DNA of 64,000 bases. Source: Chondrosia reniformis (lineage: Eukaryota > Porifera > Demospongiae > Chondrillida > Chondrillidae). A model generated the notes under the pieces. It was not told where the DNA came from, searched no databases, and was given only the letters and a program-made list of their open reading frames with translations. Numbering within the stretch: position 1 is the first letter of the stretch; each line of letters begins with the position of its first letter. Shown here in pieces: positions 47,701 through 61,719 of this stretch. The stretch covers positions 4,464,001 to 4,528,000 of the forward strand of contig OX359194.1 of the NCBI GenBank assembly GCA_947172415.1. Direction: 5' to 3'. Both the position numbers and the translations under genes were made by a program.

Positions 47701-49190
47701 ACTAGTACTAACAACTAGTACATACAACTAGAAACTAGTAAATACTCCTAGTTCATAGAACGAGTACAAAATACTATATAGAACATACAGCTTGAATATA
47801 CATCTAGTACATAGCTAATATTAACAACTAGAATATACATACAACTATTAAGTACAACTGGTACATAACTAGTACATAGAAATAGTACATACAACTAGTA
47901 CATATCAAATAGTACAATCACCTAGCCCATTCAATTAGCACATACTAGTACATTCTACTAGTCCATATATCTAGGACAAACAACTAGGAAATATAACTAG
48001 TACATACATCTACTACATATAACTAGTAAATACACATATACATAGTAATTATGAATAGTACTTACAACTAGTACATACTATTTACAATTAGGTTGTACAA
48101 CTAGTTCACACAACCATTAACTAGTACATATAACCAGTACATACAACTAGTACATACAACTAGTACATACAACTAGTTCATAAAACTAGTACATACAACT
48201 AGTTCATACAACTAGTATTTACAATTAGTACGTACAACTAGTTCATACAACTAGTAACTAGTACATATAACTAGTACATTCAACTAGTACATACAACTAG
48301 GACAAACAACTAGGATATATAACTAGTACATACACCAACTACATATAACTAGTAAATACACATATACCTTATAATTATAAATAATACATACAACTAGTAC
48401 ATACAGCTAGTGCATACAACTAGTATATATAATTAGTTCAAAAACATATAACCACTACATTCATATAACTGGTACTTTTATATTGTACATACACATAGCA
48501 CATATAAATAAACAGTAGATAAAAATAGTACATACATCTGCTACATTTAACTAGTACCTACAATTTGTAAATATAAATAGAACTAGTTCATAAAACTAGT
48601 GCATACAACTAGAACATGCAATTAGTACATACCACTAGTACATCATAACAGTGCACACAAATAGTATATCCAACTAGAACATACAACTAGAACATACAAC
48701 TAGTACAAACAACTAGGACACATAACTAGTACATACACCTACTACATATATCTAGTACATACACGTATACCTAGTAAATGTAAATAGTACATACAATTAG
48801 TACATACAGCTAACACATACAACTAGTACATATAACTAGTACACACACATATAAATAGAACATACAAATAGTAAATACAACTGGTACATACAACTAGTAC
48901 CTACAACTAGTACATTCAACTAGTATCTAGTATATACAACTAGAACATACAACTAGTACATAGCTAGTAATAACAACTAGTAAATACAACTAGAACATAC
49001 AACTAGAACATAGCTAGTAATGACAACTAGTATATACATACAACTAGTTCACAGAACTTGTACATACAATTAGCACATGCAACTCCTTCATACAACAAAT
49101 ACATACAACTAGTACCTAAAACTAGTAAATATAGCTAGTTCTAGTACATATAACTAGTACACACACCTATTACATATAACTAATGCATAA
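35702..49190 (+). repeat. 13-bp satellite, + orientation, largest uninterrupted block
   Basis: 13.5 kb with no foreign island. It is built from long shuffled higher-order pieces marked by CCTAGTACCTAGTATAACTTG...AGAACCTA (near 37488, 41068, 43880, 46280, 46590), CACCTACTACATATAACTAG plus CATATACCTAGTAA, AGAATCAACAACTGGTACAT (36374, 36976, 37792, 41517, 45350, 46870, 47670) and GTATTGAGTACATACAACTA. The last one and its neighbours recur about every 0.5-4 kb in the same order. No gene, RNA gene or transposon was seen. Confidence 0.95.
38030..39270 (+). repeat. Tandem duplication of about 620-645 bp
   Basis: ACTATATAGAACATACAACT lies at 38081 and again at 38701 (offset 620). The following text matches, with offset reaching 645 by CTAGCACCTACAACTAGGAA (about 38571 and 39216). 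The drift is explained by small indels, such as an extra ATACATAAAACTA. Confidence 0.85.
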
Positions 49191-49582
49191 CAAGGAGTTC
49201 GAGTTTAAAAAACTCGTGGGGCGCCAGGCGCCCCTAAGTAAACTCGAACTACTTGGCTGGTTCTCATAGATATACGGTTAACCGATTTCCAATCGACTCT
49301 TGTTGGCCGTCAATTTTTCAAGGCCATATCTCGTAGAAAACGTTTTGCGCAAGCTTTACGTTACATAGTATTAGTAAGGGTGGTTTTTAAGTCCATTTCG
49401 TTCGTTCAATGTTCTACGCTAAGGAAGAGAAAGCTAATTTTAAGCTAGAAAACAAAACCTAGCCGAACGTCCGCCATTTTTTGACAGAGATATATACATA
49501 TATATACAAGACTACGAACAGGAAGCCATACATTAACATAATTTCTGAAAACAATATAGGGGCGCCTGCAGCGCCCCAAAAA
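49191..49582 (+). mobile_element. HP element, type B, complete copy 1
   Basis: The left end is CAAGGAGTTCGAGTTTAAA, then AAACTCGT, a perfect GC hairpin (GGGGCGCC-A-GGCGCCCC) and TAAGTAAACTCGAACTACTT. The right end is TGAAAACAATATA followed by GGGGCGCCTGCAGCGCCCC and an A run. The outer arms (GTTCGAGTTTA / TAAACTCGAAC) enclose the GC hairpin. Alternatively CGAGTTT can pair with the nearer AAACTCG, so two structures compete. The flanks CATAA | AAATATAACTAGTTCAAAT are continuous in unoccupied paralogues near 55690 and 58650, giving an AA duplication or none. No coding frame is shared between copies. Confidence 0.78.
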
Positions 49583-52500
49583 TATAACTAGTTCAAATAA
49601 AAGTGAATCCACATAGTACATACAACTAGTACATAAAACTAGTAAATACAACTGGAAACTAATACATACAACTAGTATATATATAAAAATAGTACATTTA
49701 ACTAGTATATACAACTGGTATATACATACAACTAGTTCATCCAACTAGTACATAAAATTAATAGGTACACCTAGTTCATACAACTAGTAACTAGTACATA
49801 TAACTTTTACATGCGACTAATACATACAACTAGTACATACAAGTAGTACATACAACTAGTGTCTAGTATATACGACTAGTACCTCCCTAGTACCTAGTAT
49901 AATTAGGACTAGAACCTACAACTAGTATATACCACAAGTACATACAACTAGCACATACAACTAGTACATATAACTATTACATTTGACTAGCACCTACGCA
50001 TATAATTAGTACATAAATATAGTACATACAACTAGTACAGAAAACTAGTTCACACAAACAAACAAGTAGTTCTTAGAACTAGTTCATTCCTAGTACCTAG
50101 TAAAACTTGTACTAGAACTTAAAACTAGTTAAAACATCTAATACATACAACTGGTACAACAAATAGTACATACAACTAGTACATATAACTAGTACATACA
50201 ACAATTACCCACTACTTATACATTCAACTAGTACAAATGACTATTACATTCGACTAGTACATACAAATAGTATTGAGTACATACAACTAGTACTTACAAC
50301 TAGTGCATACAAGTAGTACACACAAATAGTACCTACAGCTAGTTAATATTACTAGTTCATACGCCTAGCACATACAAATAGTACATACAAATAGTACATA
50401 AAAGTTGTACATAAAACTAGTACATACAACTGGTGCCCAGAACTAGGACTTAAAACTAATTCATATAACTAGTACATAACTAGTACATACAATTAGTACA
50501 TAGAACTAGTTCAAAAAATTAGAACATACAACTACTACATACACCTAGTATATACAATTTGTACATTCAATTAGAATATCCAAATAATACATACAACTAG
50601 TACATACAACTAATACATAGAAATAGGACATACGAATCGTACTTGCAATTAATAAATACAACTAGTACCTACAACTAGTACATATAACTGGAACTAATAC
50701 ATAAAACTAGTACATACAACTACTACTAACAACTAGTAACGAGTACATACAACTAGTACATTGAACTAGAACGCACAACATTTACATGCAACTAGTACAT
50801 GCAACTTGTACATACAATTAGTAGATAAAATTAGTACCTATAACTAGTACATACAATTAGTTACGAAAACATAAAACTAGTACATTGAACTACTACACAA
50901 AACCTGTACATGAAACTAGTAAATAGTACAATCAGCTAGGACAAACAACTGGTATATACAACTAGGACATACAACTGGTATAACAACTAGGTCATATAAC
51001 TACTTTATATAACAAGTACATACAAGTAGTCTCTAGTACATATAACTATATAGTCCCTCCCTAGTACCTAGTTTAAGTAGTACTAGAACCTACAACTAGT
51101 ACATATAATTATTGCATACAATTAGTACACACAACTAGTACATACAGATAGTAAATATAAATAGAACAAACGAATCGTACTTGCAACTAATAAATACAAC
51201 TAGTACCTACAACTAGTACCTATAACTAGTACATATAACTGGAACTAGTACATACAACTAGTACATACAACTACTACGAACAACTAGTAACGAGTACATA
51301 CAACTAGTACATTGAACTAGAACGCACAACATTTACATGCAACTAGTATATGCAACTTGTACATACAATTAGTAGATAAAATTAGTACATACCACAGGTA
51401 CATAAAACTAGTACATATGATTGGTACATATAACTAGTACATATAAAGAGTACACACAACTAGTTCATAAAACTAGTTCATACAACTAGTACATGCAACA
51501 AGTATCTAGTACATACAAATAATATTTACCTAGTACATAGTATAACTAGTACAAGAATAAACAACTGGTACATACACATAGTACATACAACTAGTACATA
51601 TAACTAGTACTTACAACTAGAAACTAGTAAATACTACTAGTTCATAGAATGAGTACATAATACTATATAGAACATACAACTTGAATATACATCTAGTACA
51701 TAGCTAATGTTAACAACTAGTATATAGATACAACTATTACGTACAACTGGTACATAACTAGTTCATAGAAATAGTACATACTACTTGTACATACCAAATA
51801 GTACACACACCTAGCACATACAATTAGTACATACAACTGGTACATTCAACTAGTCCATACAACTAGGACAAACAACTAGGACATATATCTAGTACATACA
51901 TCTACTACATTTAACTAGTAAATACACATATACCTAGTTATTATTAATAGTACATACAACTAGTACATACAGCTGGTGCATACAACTAGTACATATAACT
52001 AGTAAACAAACATATAACCAGTAAATACATATATAACTGGCACTTAAAAATAATACATACACATAGAACATACGCATAGTACATACAACAAGTACATACA
52101 ACTATAAACTAGTACATACAACAAGTACACACAACTATAAACTAGTACATACAACTGGTTCATAGAACGAGTACATAATACTAGAACGTTAAACTTGTAT
52201 ATACAACTAGTGCATAGCTATTATTTATAACTAGTATATACATACAACTAGTACATACAACAGGTACATAACTAGTACCTACAACTACTAAATATAACTA
52301 AGACTAGTACATAAAACTAGTGAATACAACTAGTACATACAATTATTACATACAACTAGTACATGCAACTAGCACATACACCTACTACATATAACTAGTA
52401 AATACACATACCTTGTAATTATAAAGAGTACATACAACTAGTACATAAAAGTAGTAAAACTAGTATCTTCTACATACAACTAGTACCTTCCTAGCACCTA

Positions 52501-52739
52501 GTATAACTAGTAAAAGAACCTACCATTTGTACATACAACTAGTACATACAACTAGAACATACAACCAGTACATAGCTAGTACATACAACTAGTATATACA
52601 TACAACTAGTACATTCAACTAGTATCTACAACAAGTAAATATACCTAGTACTAGTCCATACAACTAGTACATACAACTAGTACTTGCAATTAGTACATAT
52701 AATTAGTACACACATCTACCACATATAACTAATACATAA
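49583..52739 (+). repeat. 13-bp satellite, + orientation
   Basis: Higher-order pieces shared with the preceding block, for example CTCCCTAGTACCTAGTATAA near 49890 (also 45970) and TTGAACTAGAACGCACAACA at about 50760 and 51310. No gene is present. Confidence 0.94.
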
Positions 52740-53138
52740 CAAGGAGTTCGAGTTTAAAAAACTCGTGGGTCGCCAGGCGCCCCTAAGTAAACTCGAACTA
52801 CTTGGCTGGTTCTCATAGATATACGGTTTACCGATTTCCGATCGACTCTTGCTGGCCGTCAATTTTTCAAGGCCATATCTTGTAGAAAACGTTTTTGCAC
52901 AAGCTTTACGTTACATAGTATTAGTAAGGGTGGTTTTTAAGTCCATTTCGTTCGTTCAATGTTCTACGCTAAGGAAGAGAAAGCTAATTTTAAGCTAGAA
53001 AACGGAAGCTAGCCGAACGTCCGCCATTTTTTGACAGATATATACATATATATATATATATACAAGACTACGAACAGGAAGCCATACGTTAACATAATTT
53101 CTGAAAACAATATAGGGGCGCCTGTGGCGCCCCAAAAA
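52740..53138 (+). mobile_element. HP element, type B, complete copy 2
   Basis: Nearly identical to the 49191 copy, with a longer (TA)n tract near 53040-53062. The left hairpin is GGGTCGCCAGGCGCCCC (one base changed) and the right is GGGGCGCCTGTGGCGCCCC. The flanks are again AATACATAA | AAAATATAACTAGTA, the same position in the satellite higher-order repeat as copy 1. Either both inserted at one preferred site or one block was duplicated with its element. Confidence 0.78.
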
Positions 53139-53655
53139 TATAACTAGTAGGTATAAATAGTACATAAACATAGTACTTACAAGTAGTTCATACTACTACT
53201 AGTACATAGAACGAGTACATAAAACTAGGACCTATAACTAGTAAACACCTACTACATATAATTAGTACATAAATATTTAACTAGTACATATGAATAGTGC
53301 ATCCATATAGTATATATAACTAGTACATAAAACTAGTACATGCAACTAGAAACTAGTACATACAACTAATATATACATAAAGCTAGTACGTTTAACTAGT
53401 TCATACAACTAGTATTTACAATTAGGTCGTACAAGTAGTTCACACGACTATTAACTAGTACATATATATAACCAGTACATGAAACTAGTACATACAACTA
53501 GTATATACTTACAACTAGTTTATACAACTAGTATTCAAAATTAGTACATTCAATTAGTCCATACAACTAGGACAAAATACTAGGATATACATCTAGTACA
53601 TACACCAACTACATATAACTAGTAAATAAACATATACCTAGTACTTATAAATTGT
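53139..53655 (+). repeat. 13-bp satellite, + orientation
   Basis: Array ending in ACATATACTGGTTAAATGTA, where the orientation flips without a foreign island. Confidence 0.93.
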
Positions 53656-55210
53656 ACATATACTGGTTAAATGTACTAGTTTTATATGTATACTAGTTGT
53701 ATGTACAAGTTTCTAGTTGTATGTACTATTCATATATACTAGTTATATGTAGTAGGTGTGTGTATTTGTTATATGTAGTAGGTGTGTGTACTTGTTATAA
53801 GTACTAGTTGAAAGTACTAGTTGTTGGTCCTAATTGTATATACACGTTCTGTGTACCAGTTGTATGTTGATACTGGTTGTATGTACCTAGTTGTATGTAC
53901 TAGTTGTATGTACTAGTGTTTTGAACTAGTTGTAGGTTCTGGTACAAGTTATACCAAGAACTAGGAAGGAACTCGTTCTCTATACTACTTGTTTCTTTGT
54001 TTGAACTAGTTTTATCTACTAATTGTATGTACTAGTTGTATGTACTAGTTTTAGGTTCAAGTCCTAGGTACTAGGGAGGGGCTAGTTGTATGTACTAGAT
54101 TCTAATTGTATGTACCAGTTGTATGTACTAGTTGTATGTACTAATTGTATATATACACTAGTTGTATGTACTAGTTTCTAGTTGTGTGCAATATGTGTAT
54201 GTACTATTCATATATACTAGTTATATGTTTAGGTATTAGTTATATGTAGTAGGTGTGTGTACTTGTTATATGTACTAGTTGAAAGTACTAGTTGTATGTC
54301 CTAATTGTATGTACACGTTCTGTGTACTAGTTGTATGTTCATACTAATTGTATGTACTAGTTTTTTGAATTAGTTGTAGGTTCTGGTACAAGTTATACTA
54401 GGAACTAGGAAGGAACTCGTTCTATATACTACTTGTTTGTTTGTTTGAACTAGTTTTTTGTATTAATTGTATATACTAGTTGTATGTATTAGTTGTAGGT
54501 TCAAGTCCTGGTTATATTAGGTACTAGGGAGGGGCTAGTTTTATGTACTAGATACTAATTGTATGTACTAGTAGTATGTACCCGTTCTGTGTAATTGTAC
54601 TAGTTGCATGAACTATTTATATGTTTATGTACTATGTATATGTACTACTTGTATGTACTAGCTGTATGTTCTGATTGTATGGGCTAATTGTATCTACTTG
54701 TTGTATGTACTAATACTAAATAGTTATATTTAATAGTTTGTTGGAGTTACTGGTTTGTACAAGTTGTATATGGTAGTTGTATTTACTAATTGTAGGTACT
54801 AGTTGGATGTACTGGTTGTATGTACTAGTTGTATGTACTAGAAATGAGCCTGTTGTATGTACAAGATGTATGCACTAATTGTTTGTGCTAGCTATATACT
54901 TGTTTTATGAAGTTATTGTATGTACTAGCTGTATATACTAGTTACTAGTTGTGTGAACTAGTTGCATATACTATTTATAATTACAAGGTAAATGTGTATG
55001 TACTAGTTGTATGTAGTAGGTGTATGTACTAGTTATATGTCCTAGTTGTTTGTACTAGTTGTATGTTCTAGTTGAATGAACTAGTTGTATGTACTAGTTG
55101 TATGTACTATTTGTGTGTACTATTAGGATGTATTAGTTTAATGTACTAATTGCATGTACTAGTTGTATGCACTAGTTTTATGAACTAGTTATATTTATAT
55201 TTACTAGTTG
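53656..55210 (-). repeat. 13-bp satellite, - block of about 1.55 kb
   Basis: Carries GGTTCTGGTACAAGTTATAC with AAGAACTAGGAAGGAACTCG (near 53938 and 54390), the exact reverse complement of a landmark in the + blocks (near 43870 and 60770). An inversion of a piece of the neighbouring + array explains this. Two internal copies are about 450 bp apart. Confidence 0.93.
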
Positions 55211-58200
55211 TATAAAACTGGTATCTACATACAACTAGTACATACATCTAGTATATACAAGTAGTACATAAAATTCGTAGGTACAACTAGTTCATAAATT
55301 AGTAACTAGTAAATTTAATTAGTACAGGCGACTAGTACATACAACTAGGACATATAACTAGTAGATAAAACTTTTACATACAACTAGTACACACACGTAT
55401 ACCTAGTAAATGTAAACAGTAAATACATCTAGTACATACAACTAGTACCTCCAACTAGTACATACAACTAGTACATAGCTAGTACATACAACTAGTATAT
55501 ATATACAACTAGTACACAGAACTTGTACACACAATTAGCACATGCAACTACTACATACATCTAATACATACAACTAGTACCTAAAACTAGTAAATTAAGC
55601 TAGTTCTAGTACATACAATTAGTACATACAACTAGTACTTTCAACTAGTACATATAACTAGTACAAACATCTACTACATATAACTATTACATAAAAATAT
55701 AACTAGTTCAAATAAATAGTGCATCCACATAGTACATACAACTAGCCCATAAACGTAGTAAATACAACTAGAAACTAGTAGATACAATAAGTATATATAT
55801 AAAATTAGTACATATAACTAGTACATACAACTGGTATATACATACAAGTAGTACATGCAACTAGTACATAAAATTAATAGGTACAACTAGTTCATACAAC
55901 TAGTAACTTGTACATATAAGTAGTACATACAACTAGTACATATAACTAGTACATATAAATAGTACACACAACTAGTACATACAACAATTACACAAAACTG
56001 GTACATACAACTAGTACATATAACTAGTACATATGACTAGTACATACAATTAGGCAATAGTACGTATAACTAGTACACACAACTAGTATATACATATAGT
56101 ACATAAAACCTGTTCATATAACTAGTACATACAACAATTACCCACTACTTATACATTCAACTAGTACAAATAACTACTACATTCGACTAGTACATACAAA
56201 TAGTTTTTAGTATGTACAACTAGTACATACAACTAGGACAAACAACTAGGATGTATAATTAGTACATACATCTACTACATATAACTAATAAATTTACATA
56301 TACCTAGTAATTATGAATAGTACATACAACTAGTACATACAGCTAGTGCACACAACTAGTACATATAACTAGTACACAAACATATAACCAGTAAATACAC
56401 ATATAACTGGCACATATAAATAGTACATACATATAGTTCAACAATAACTACATACAACTAATACATACAACTATAAACTACTACATATAACTGGTTCATA
56501 GAACGAGTACACAATACTAGAACGTACAACTTGTATATACAACTAGTGCATAGCTATTATTTATATACAATACAACTAATACATACAACTGGTATATAAC
56601 TGGTACATACAATTAGTACATACAACTATTACATAAAACTTTTACATACAGCTAGTACCTACAACTACTAAATATAAGTAGGTCTAGTTCATAAAACTAG
56701 TCCATGCAACAAGTACATAAAATTAATACATACCAAATAGGACCCACACCTAGTACAAACAATTAGTACATACAACTAGTACGTTCAACTAGTCTATACA
56801 ACTACGACAAACAGCTAGGACATACACCTACTACAAATAAGTAGTAAATACATATACATGTAATTATAAATAGTGCATACAACTAGTATAAACAACTAGT
56901 ATATAAAACTAGCACATACAACTGGTACATACAACTAGAAACTAGTTTGTACAACTAGCTCACAGAATGAGTACATAATACTAGAACGTACAACTTGTAT
57001 ATTCAACTAGTACATAACTACTACACACAACTAGGAAAAACAACTAGGACATATAAATAGTACATACACACTAAATATAACTAGTTTATACACTTTTACC
57101 TAATAATTATAAATAGTACATACAACTAGTACATACAACTAGTGCCTTTTTAGCACCTAGTATAACTAGTACAAGAACCTACCACTTGTACATACAACTG
57201 GTACATACACCTAGAACATACAACCAGTACATAGATAGTAAATACAACTAGTATATACATACAACTAGTATATACAACTAGTACCTACAACTGGTAAATG
57301 TAATTAGTACTATTCCATACAACTAGGACATACAACTAGTACTTGCAATTAGTACCTATAACTAATACACAATCTACCACATATAACTAATACAGAAAAA
57401 TATAACTAGTACATATAAATTGTATACACAAGTAGTTCAATCAACTACTAGTACATAGAACGAGTACAAAAAACTAGGACCTATAACTAGTACACACCTA
57501 CCACATATAATTAGTATATAAATATATAACTAGTACATATGAATAGTGCATCCATATAGTATATATCACTAGCACATTTACTTAGTTCATACAACTATTA
57601 TATACAAACAACTAGTTCATACAACTAGTAATTACAATTAGGTTGTAAAACTAGTTCACACAACTATTAACTAGTACATATAACTAGTACATACAACTAG
57701 TACATACAACTAGGACAAACAACTAGGATATATAACTAGTACATACACCAACTACATATAACTAGTAAATACACATATACCTTCTAATTATAAATAGTAC
57801 ACACAACTTGTACATACAGCTAGTGCATACAACTAGTATATATAACTAGTTAACAAATATAACTACTACATACATATAACTGGTACTTATAAATAGTACG
57901 TACACATAGTACATACAAATAGTAGATACAAATAGTACAAACATCTGCTACATATAACTAGCACCTACAACTAGTAAATAAAAATAGAGCTACTTCATAA
58001 ACCTTGTGCACACAACTAGTACATGCAATTAGTACATACAACTAGTACATCCTAACAGTACACACAAATAGTACATACAACTAGTACATACAACTAGTAC
58101 AATCACCTAGAACATACAACTAGTACAATCCAACTAGGACATATAACTAGTACATACACCTACTACATACAACTAGTACATACACATATACCTAGTAATT

Positions 58201-60278
58201 ATAAATAGTATATACAACTAGTACATAGAACGGGTACATAAAACTAGTACACACAACTAGAAACTAGTCCATACAACTAGTATATATATAACACTAGTAC
58301 ATTTTACTAGTACATAAAACTAGGATATACATACAAAGAGTACATACAATTAGTACATAAAATTAGTAGGTACAACTAGTTCACACAACTGGTAACTAGT
58401 ACATATAACTAGTACATACAACTAGTGTCTAGTATATACAACTAGTAAATCCCTAGTTCCTGGTTTAATTAGGAATAGAACCTACAACTAGTATATACTA
58501 TTAGTAAATACAACTAGTACATGCAACTAGTACATGCAACTAGTACATACAACTAGTACATCCTAACAGTACATGCAAATAGTACATACAACTAGTGCAT
58601 ACAACTTGGACATATAACTAGAACAAACACCTACTATATATAACTAATACATAAAAATGTAACTAGTTCAAATAAATAGTGCATCCACATAGTACATACA
58701 ACTAGTACATGAAACTAGTAAATACGACTAGAAACTAGTACATACAACTAGTTTATATATAAAATTAGTACATTTAACTAGTACATACAACTGATATATA
58801 CATCCAACTAGTACATAAACTTAATAGCTACAACTACTTCAAAAAATTAGTAACTAGTACATATAACCAGTACATGCGACTAGTATATACAACTAGTACA
58901 TACAACTAGTACATACTACTAGTATATAGCTTGTACAAAGAACGAGTGCATGCATCTTGTACATACAACTGGTTCATATCTAGTACATACAACTAGTACA
59001 TACAATAGAATTAGTACATACAGCCACCTAATACAGCTAGTACATACAAGTAGTACATATACCTAGTACATGCACACATATATGGGACATATAAATAGTA
59101 TGTACAACTAGGTTATATAACTAGAACAAACAACTAGTACATACACCCAGTACATACAAATGTAACGAGTACATATAAGTAGGACATACAACTAGTATAT
59201 ACAACTAGTACATATAAATAGTACATACAAGTAGTACATACAACAATTACACAAAACTGGTACATACAACTAGTACATATAACTAGTACATATAACTAGT
59301 ACATACAACTAGTGTCTAGTATATACAACTAGTACGCCCTAGTTCCTGGTATAATTAGGATTACAACCTACAACTAGTATATAGTATTAGTAAATACAAC
59401 TAGTACATGCAACTAGTACATGCAACTAGTACATATAACTAGTACATATAACTATTACATATGACTAGTACATACACATATAATTAGTACATAAATATAG
59501 TACATACAACTAGTACATAAAACTAGTGCATTTAACTAGTTCATACAACTATTATATACAAACAACCAGCTAAAATACAACTAGTATTTACAATTAGGTC
59601 GTACAACTACACACAACTATTAACTAGTACATATAACCAGTATATGCAACTAGTACATACGCCTGGAACATACAACTAGTTCATAAAACTAGTAACAAGT
59701 ACATATAACTAGTACATTCAAAAGTAGTACATACAACTAGGACAAACAACTAGTCTATATAACTAATTCACAAACATATAACTACTACATACATATAACT
59801 GGTACTTATAAATAATACATACCCTTAGTACATACAAATAGTAGATACAAATAGTACATACATCTGGTACATATAACTAGCACCTACAACTAGTAAATAA
59901 AAATAGAACTACTTCATAAACTAGTGCATACAACTAGTACATGCAATTATTACATACAACTAGTACATCCTAACAGTACACACAAACAGAACATACAACT
60001 AGTACATACAGCTATTACATTGAACTAGAACATACAACTAGTACAAACAACTAAGACATATAACTAATACATGCACCTACTACACACAACTAGTACATAC
60101 ACATATACCTAGTTATTATAAAAAGTACATACAACTAGTACATAGAACGGGTACATAAAACTAGTACATACAACTAGGAACTAGTCCATACAACTAGTAT
60201 ATATATAACGCTAGCACATTTAACTAGTACATAAAATTAGTAGGTACAACTAGTTCACACAACTAGTCTACAAGTAAA
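55211..60278 (+). repeat. 13-bp satellite, + orientation
   Basis: Higher-order pieces as in the 35.7-49.2 kb block. It contains two unoccupied HP target sites (ACATAAAAATATAACTAGTT near 55690; ACATAAAAATGTAACTAGTT near 58649) followed by AATAGTGCATCCACATAG. No gene is present. Confidence 0.94.
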
Positions 60279-60530
60279 TACATTTAAAAAATGAAATGAG
60301 AAGTAGGGGTGGCAGTCCCTGCAACCGTATCTATCATATCTAGAAAAAATAACGAAACAAGAAAGTGATCATATGGTAAGGCTAACATTGCAGAAGTGGC
60401 ATACTCAAACTTGGATATACTAGAAGTAGGGATCGATGCGCCCAAACATAGAAGTGATGTGCATAGTCCCTACTTCCCTACTTAGAGAGTACTACCGTAC
60501 CCTCTGATAGCTACTACAAAAAACTTGTGC
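60279..60530. other. Anonymous 250-bp island
   Basis: Non-satellite sequence starting near ACATTTAAAAAATGAAATG. It contains a weak foldback (AGTAGGGA at about 60424 and TCCCTACT at about 60467, inner pairing partial). No frame, TIR or known family was recognised. Confidence 0.5.
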
Positions 60531-61719
60531 CCATATCTTGTACATACAACTTGTTCATATCTAGTACACACAACTAGTACAATAAACTAGTACATCCAAC
60601 TAGTACATAAAATTAGTACATACAACTACCACACACAACTTGTACATACAACTAGCACCTACAACTAGTGAATATAACTAGTATTAGTACATCCAACAAG
60701 TACATACAACTAGTACATACAATTAGTACATAAAACTAGTTCAAACAAACAACACAAGTAGTATAGAGAACGACTTCCTTCCTAGTTCCTAGTATAACTT
60801 GTACCAGAACCTACAACTAATTCAAAAAACTAATACATACAACTAGTACATACAACTAGTACAAAGCTAGTACCTACAACTAAAATAAACATATAACTAG
60901 TATAAACATGCAACTAGTACACAGAACGTGTACATACAATTAGCAGGTACAACTAGTACTTTCAACTAGTACATATAACAAGTACACACACCTACTACAT
61001 ATAACAAGTACACACACCTACTACATATAACAAGTACACACACCTATCACATATAACTAATGCATAAACATATAACTAGTATATGTGAATAGTACATGCA
61101 CATAATACATACAACTAGTATACATATAAAACTAGTAGATTCAACTAGTACATACAACTGGTATATACATACAACTAGTACAGACAACTAGTACATACAA
61201 GTAGTACATAAAATTCTTAGGTAAAACTAGTTCATAGAATTAGTAACTAGTAAATATAATTAGTACATGTGACTAGTACATACAACCAGTACATACAACT
61301 AGTGCATGCAACTAGTACATGCAACAAGAACATATAACTAGTACACACAAGTATACCTAGTAAATGTAAATAGTACATACAACTAGTACATACAGCTAGG
61401 GCTACAACTAGTACATATAACTAGTGCAAAGACATATAAATAGAACATACAAATAGTAAATACAACTAGTAGGTACAACTAGTATGTACAACTAGTACAT
61501 GCAACTATACAATTAGTACACAGAACCTGTACATACAATTACTACATGCAACTACTACATACAACTAATACCCCCAACTAGTACCTAAAACTAGTAAATA
61601 TAGCTAGTTCTAGTACATACAACTAGTACGTATATACAACTAGTACTTTCAACTAGTACTTTCAACTATATAGTACATATAACTAGTACACGCACCTACT
61701 ACATATAACTAATATATTA
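60531..61719 (+). repeat. 13-bp satellite, + orientation
   Basis: Includes the landmark TTCCTAGTTCCTAGTATAAC near 60777 and a short 28-bp tandem (AACAAGTACACACACCTACT, three copies) at about 60988-61050. No gene is present. Confidence 0.94.
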
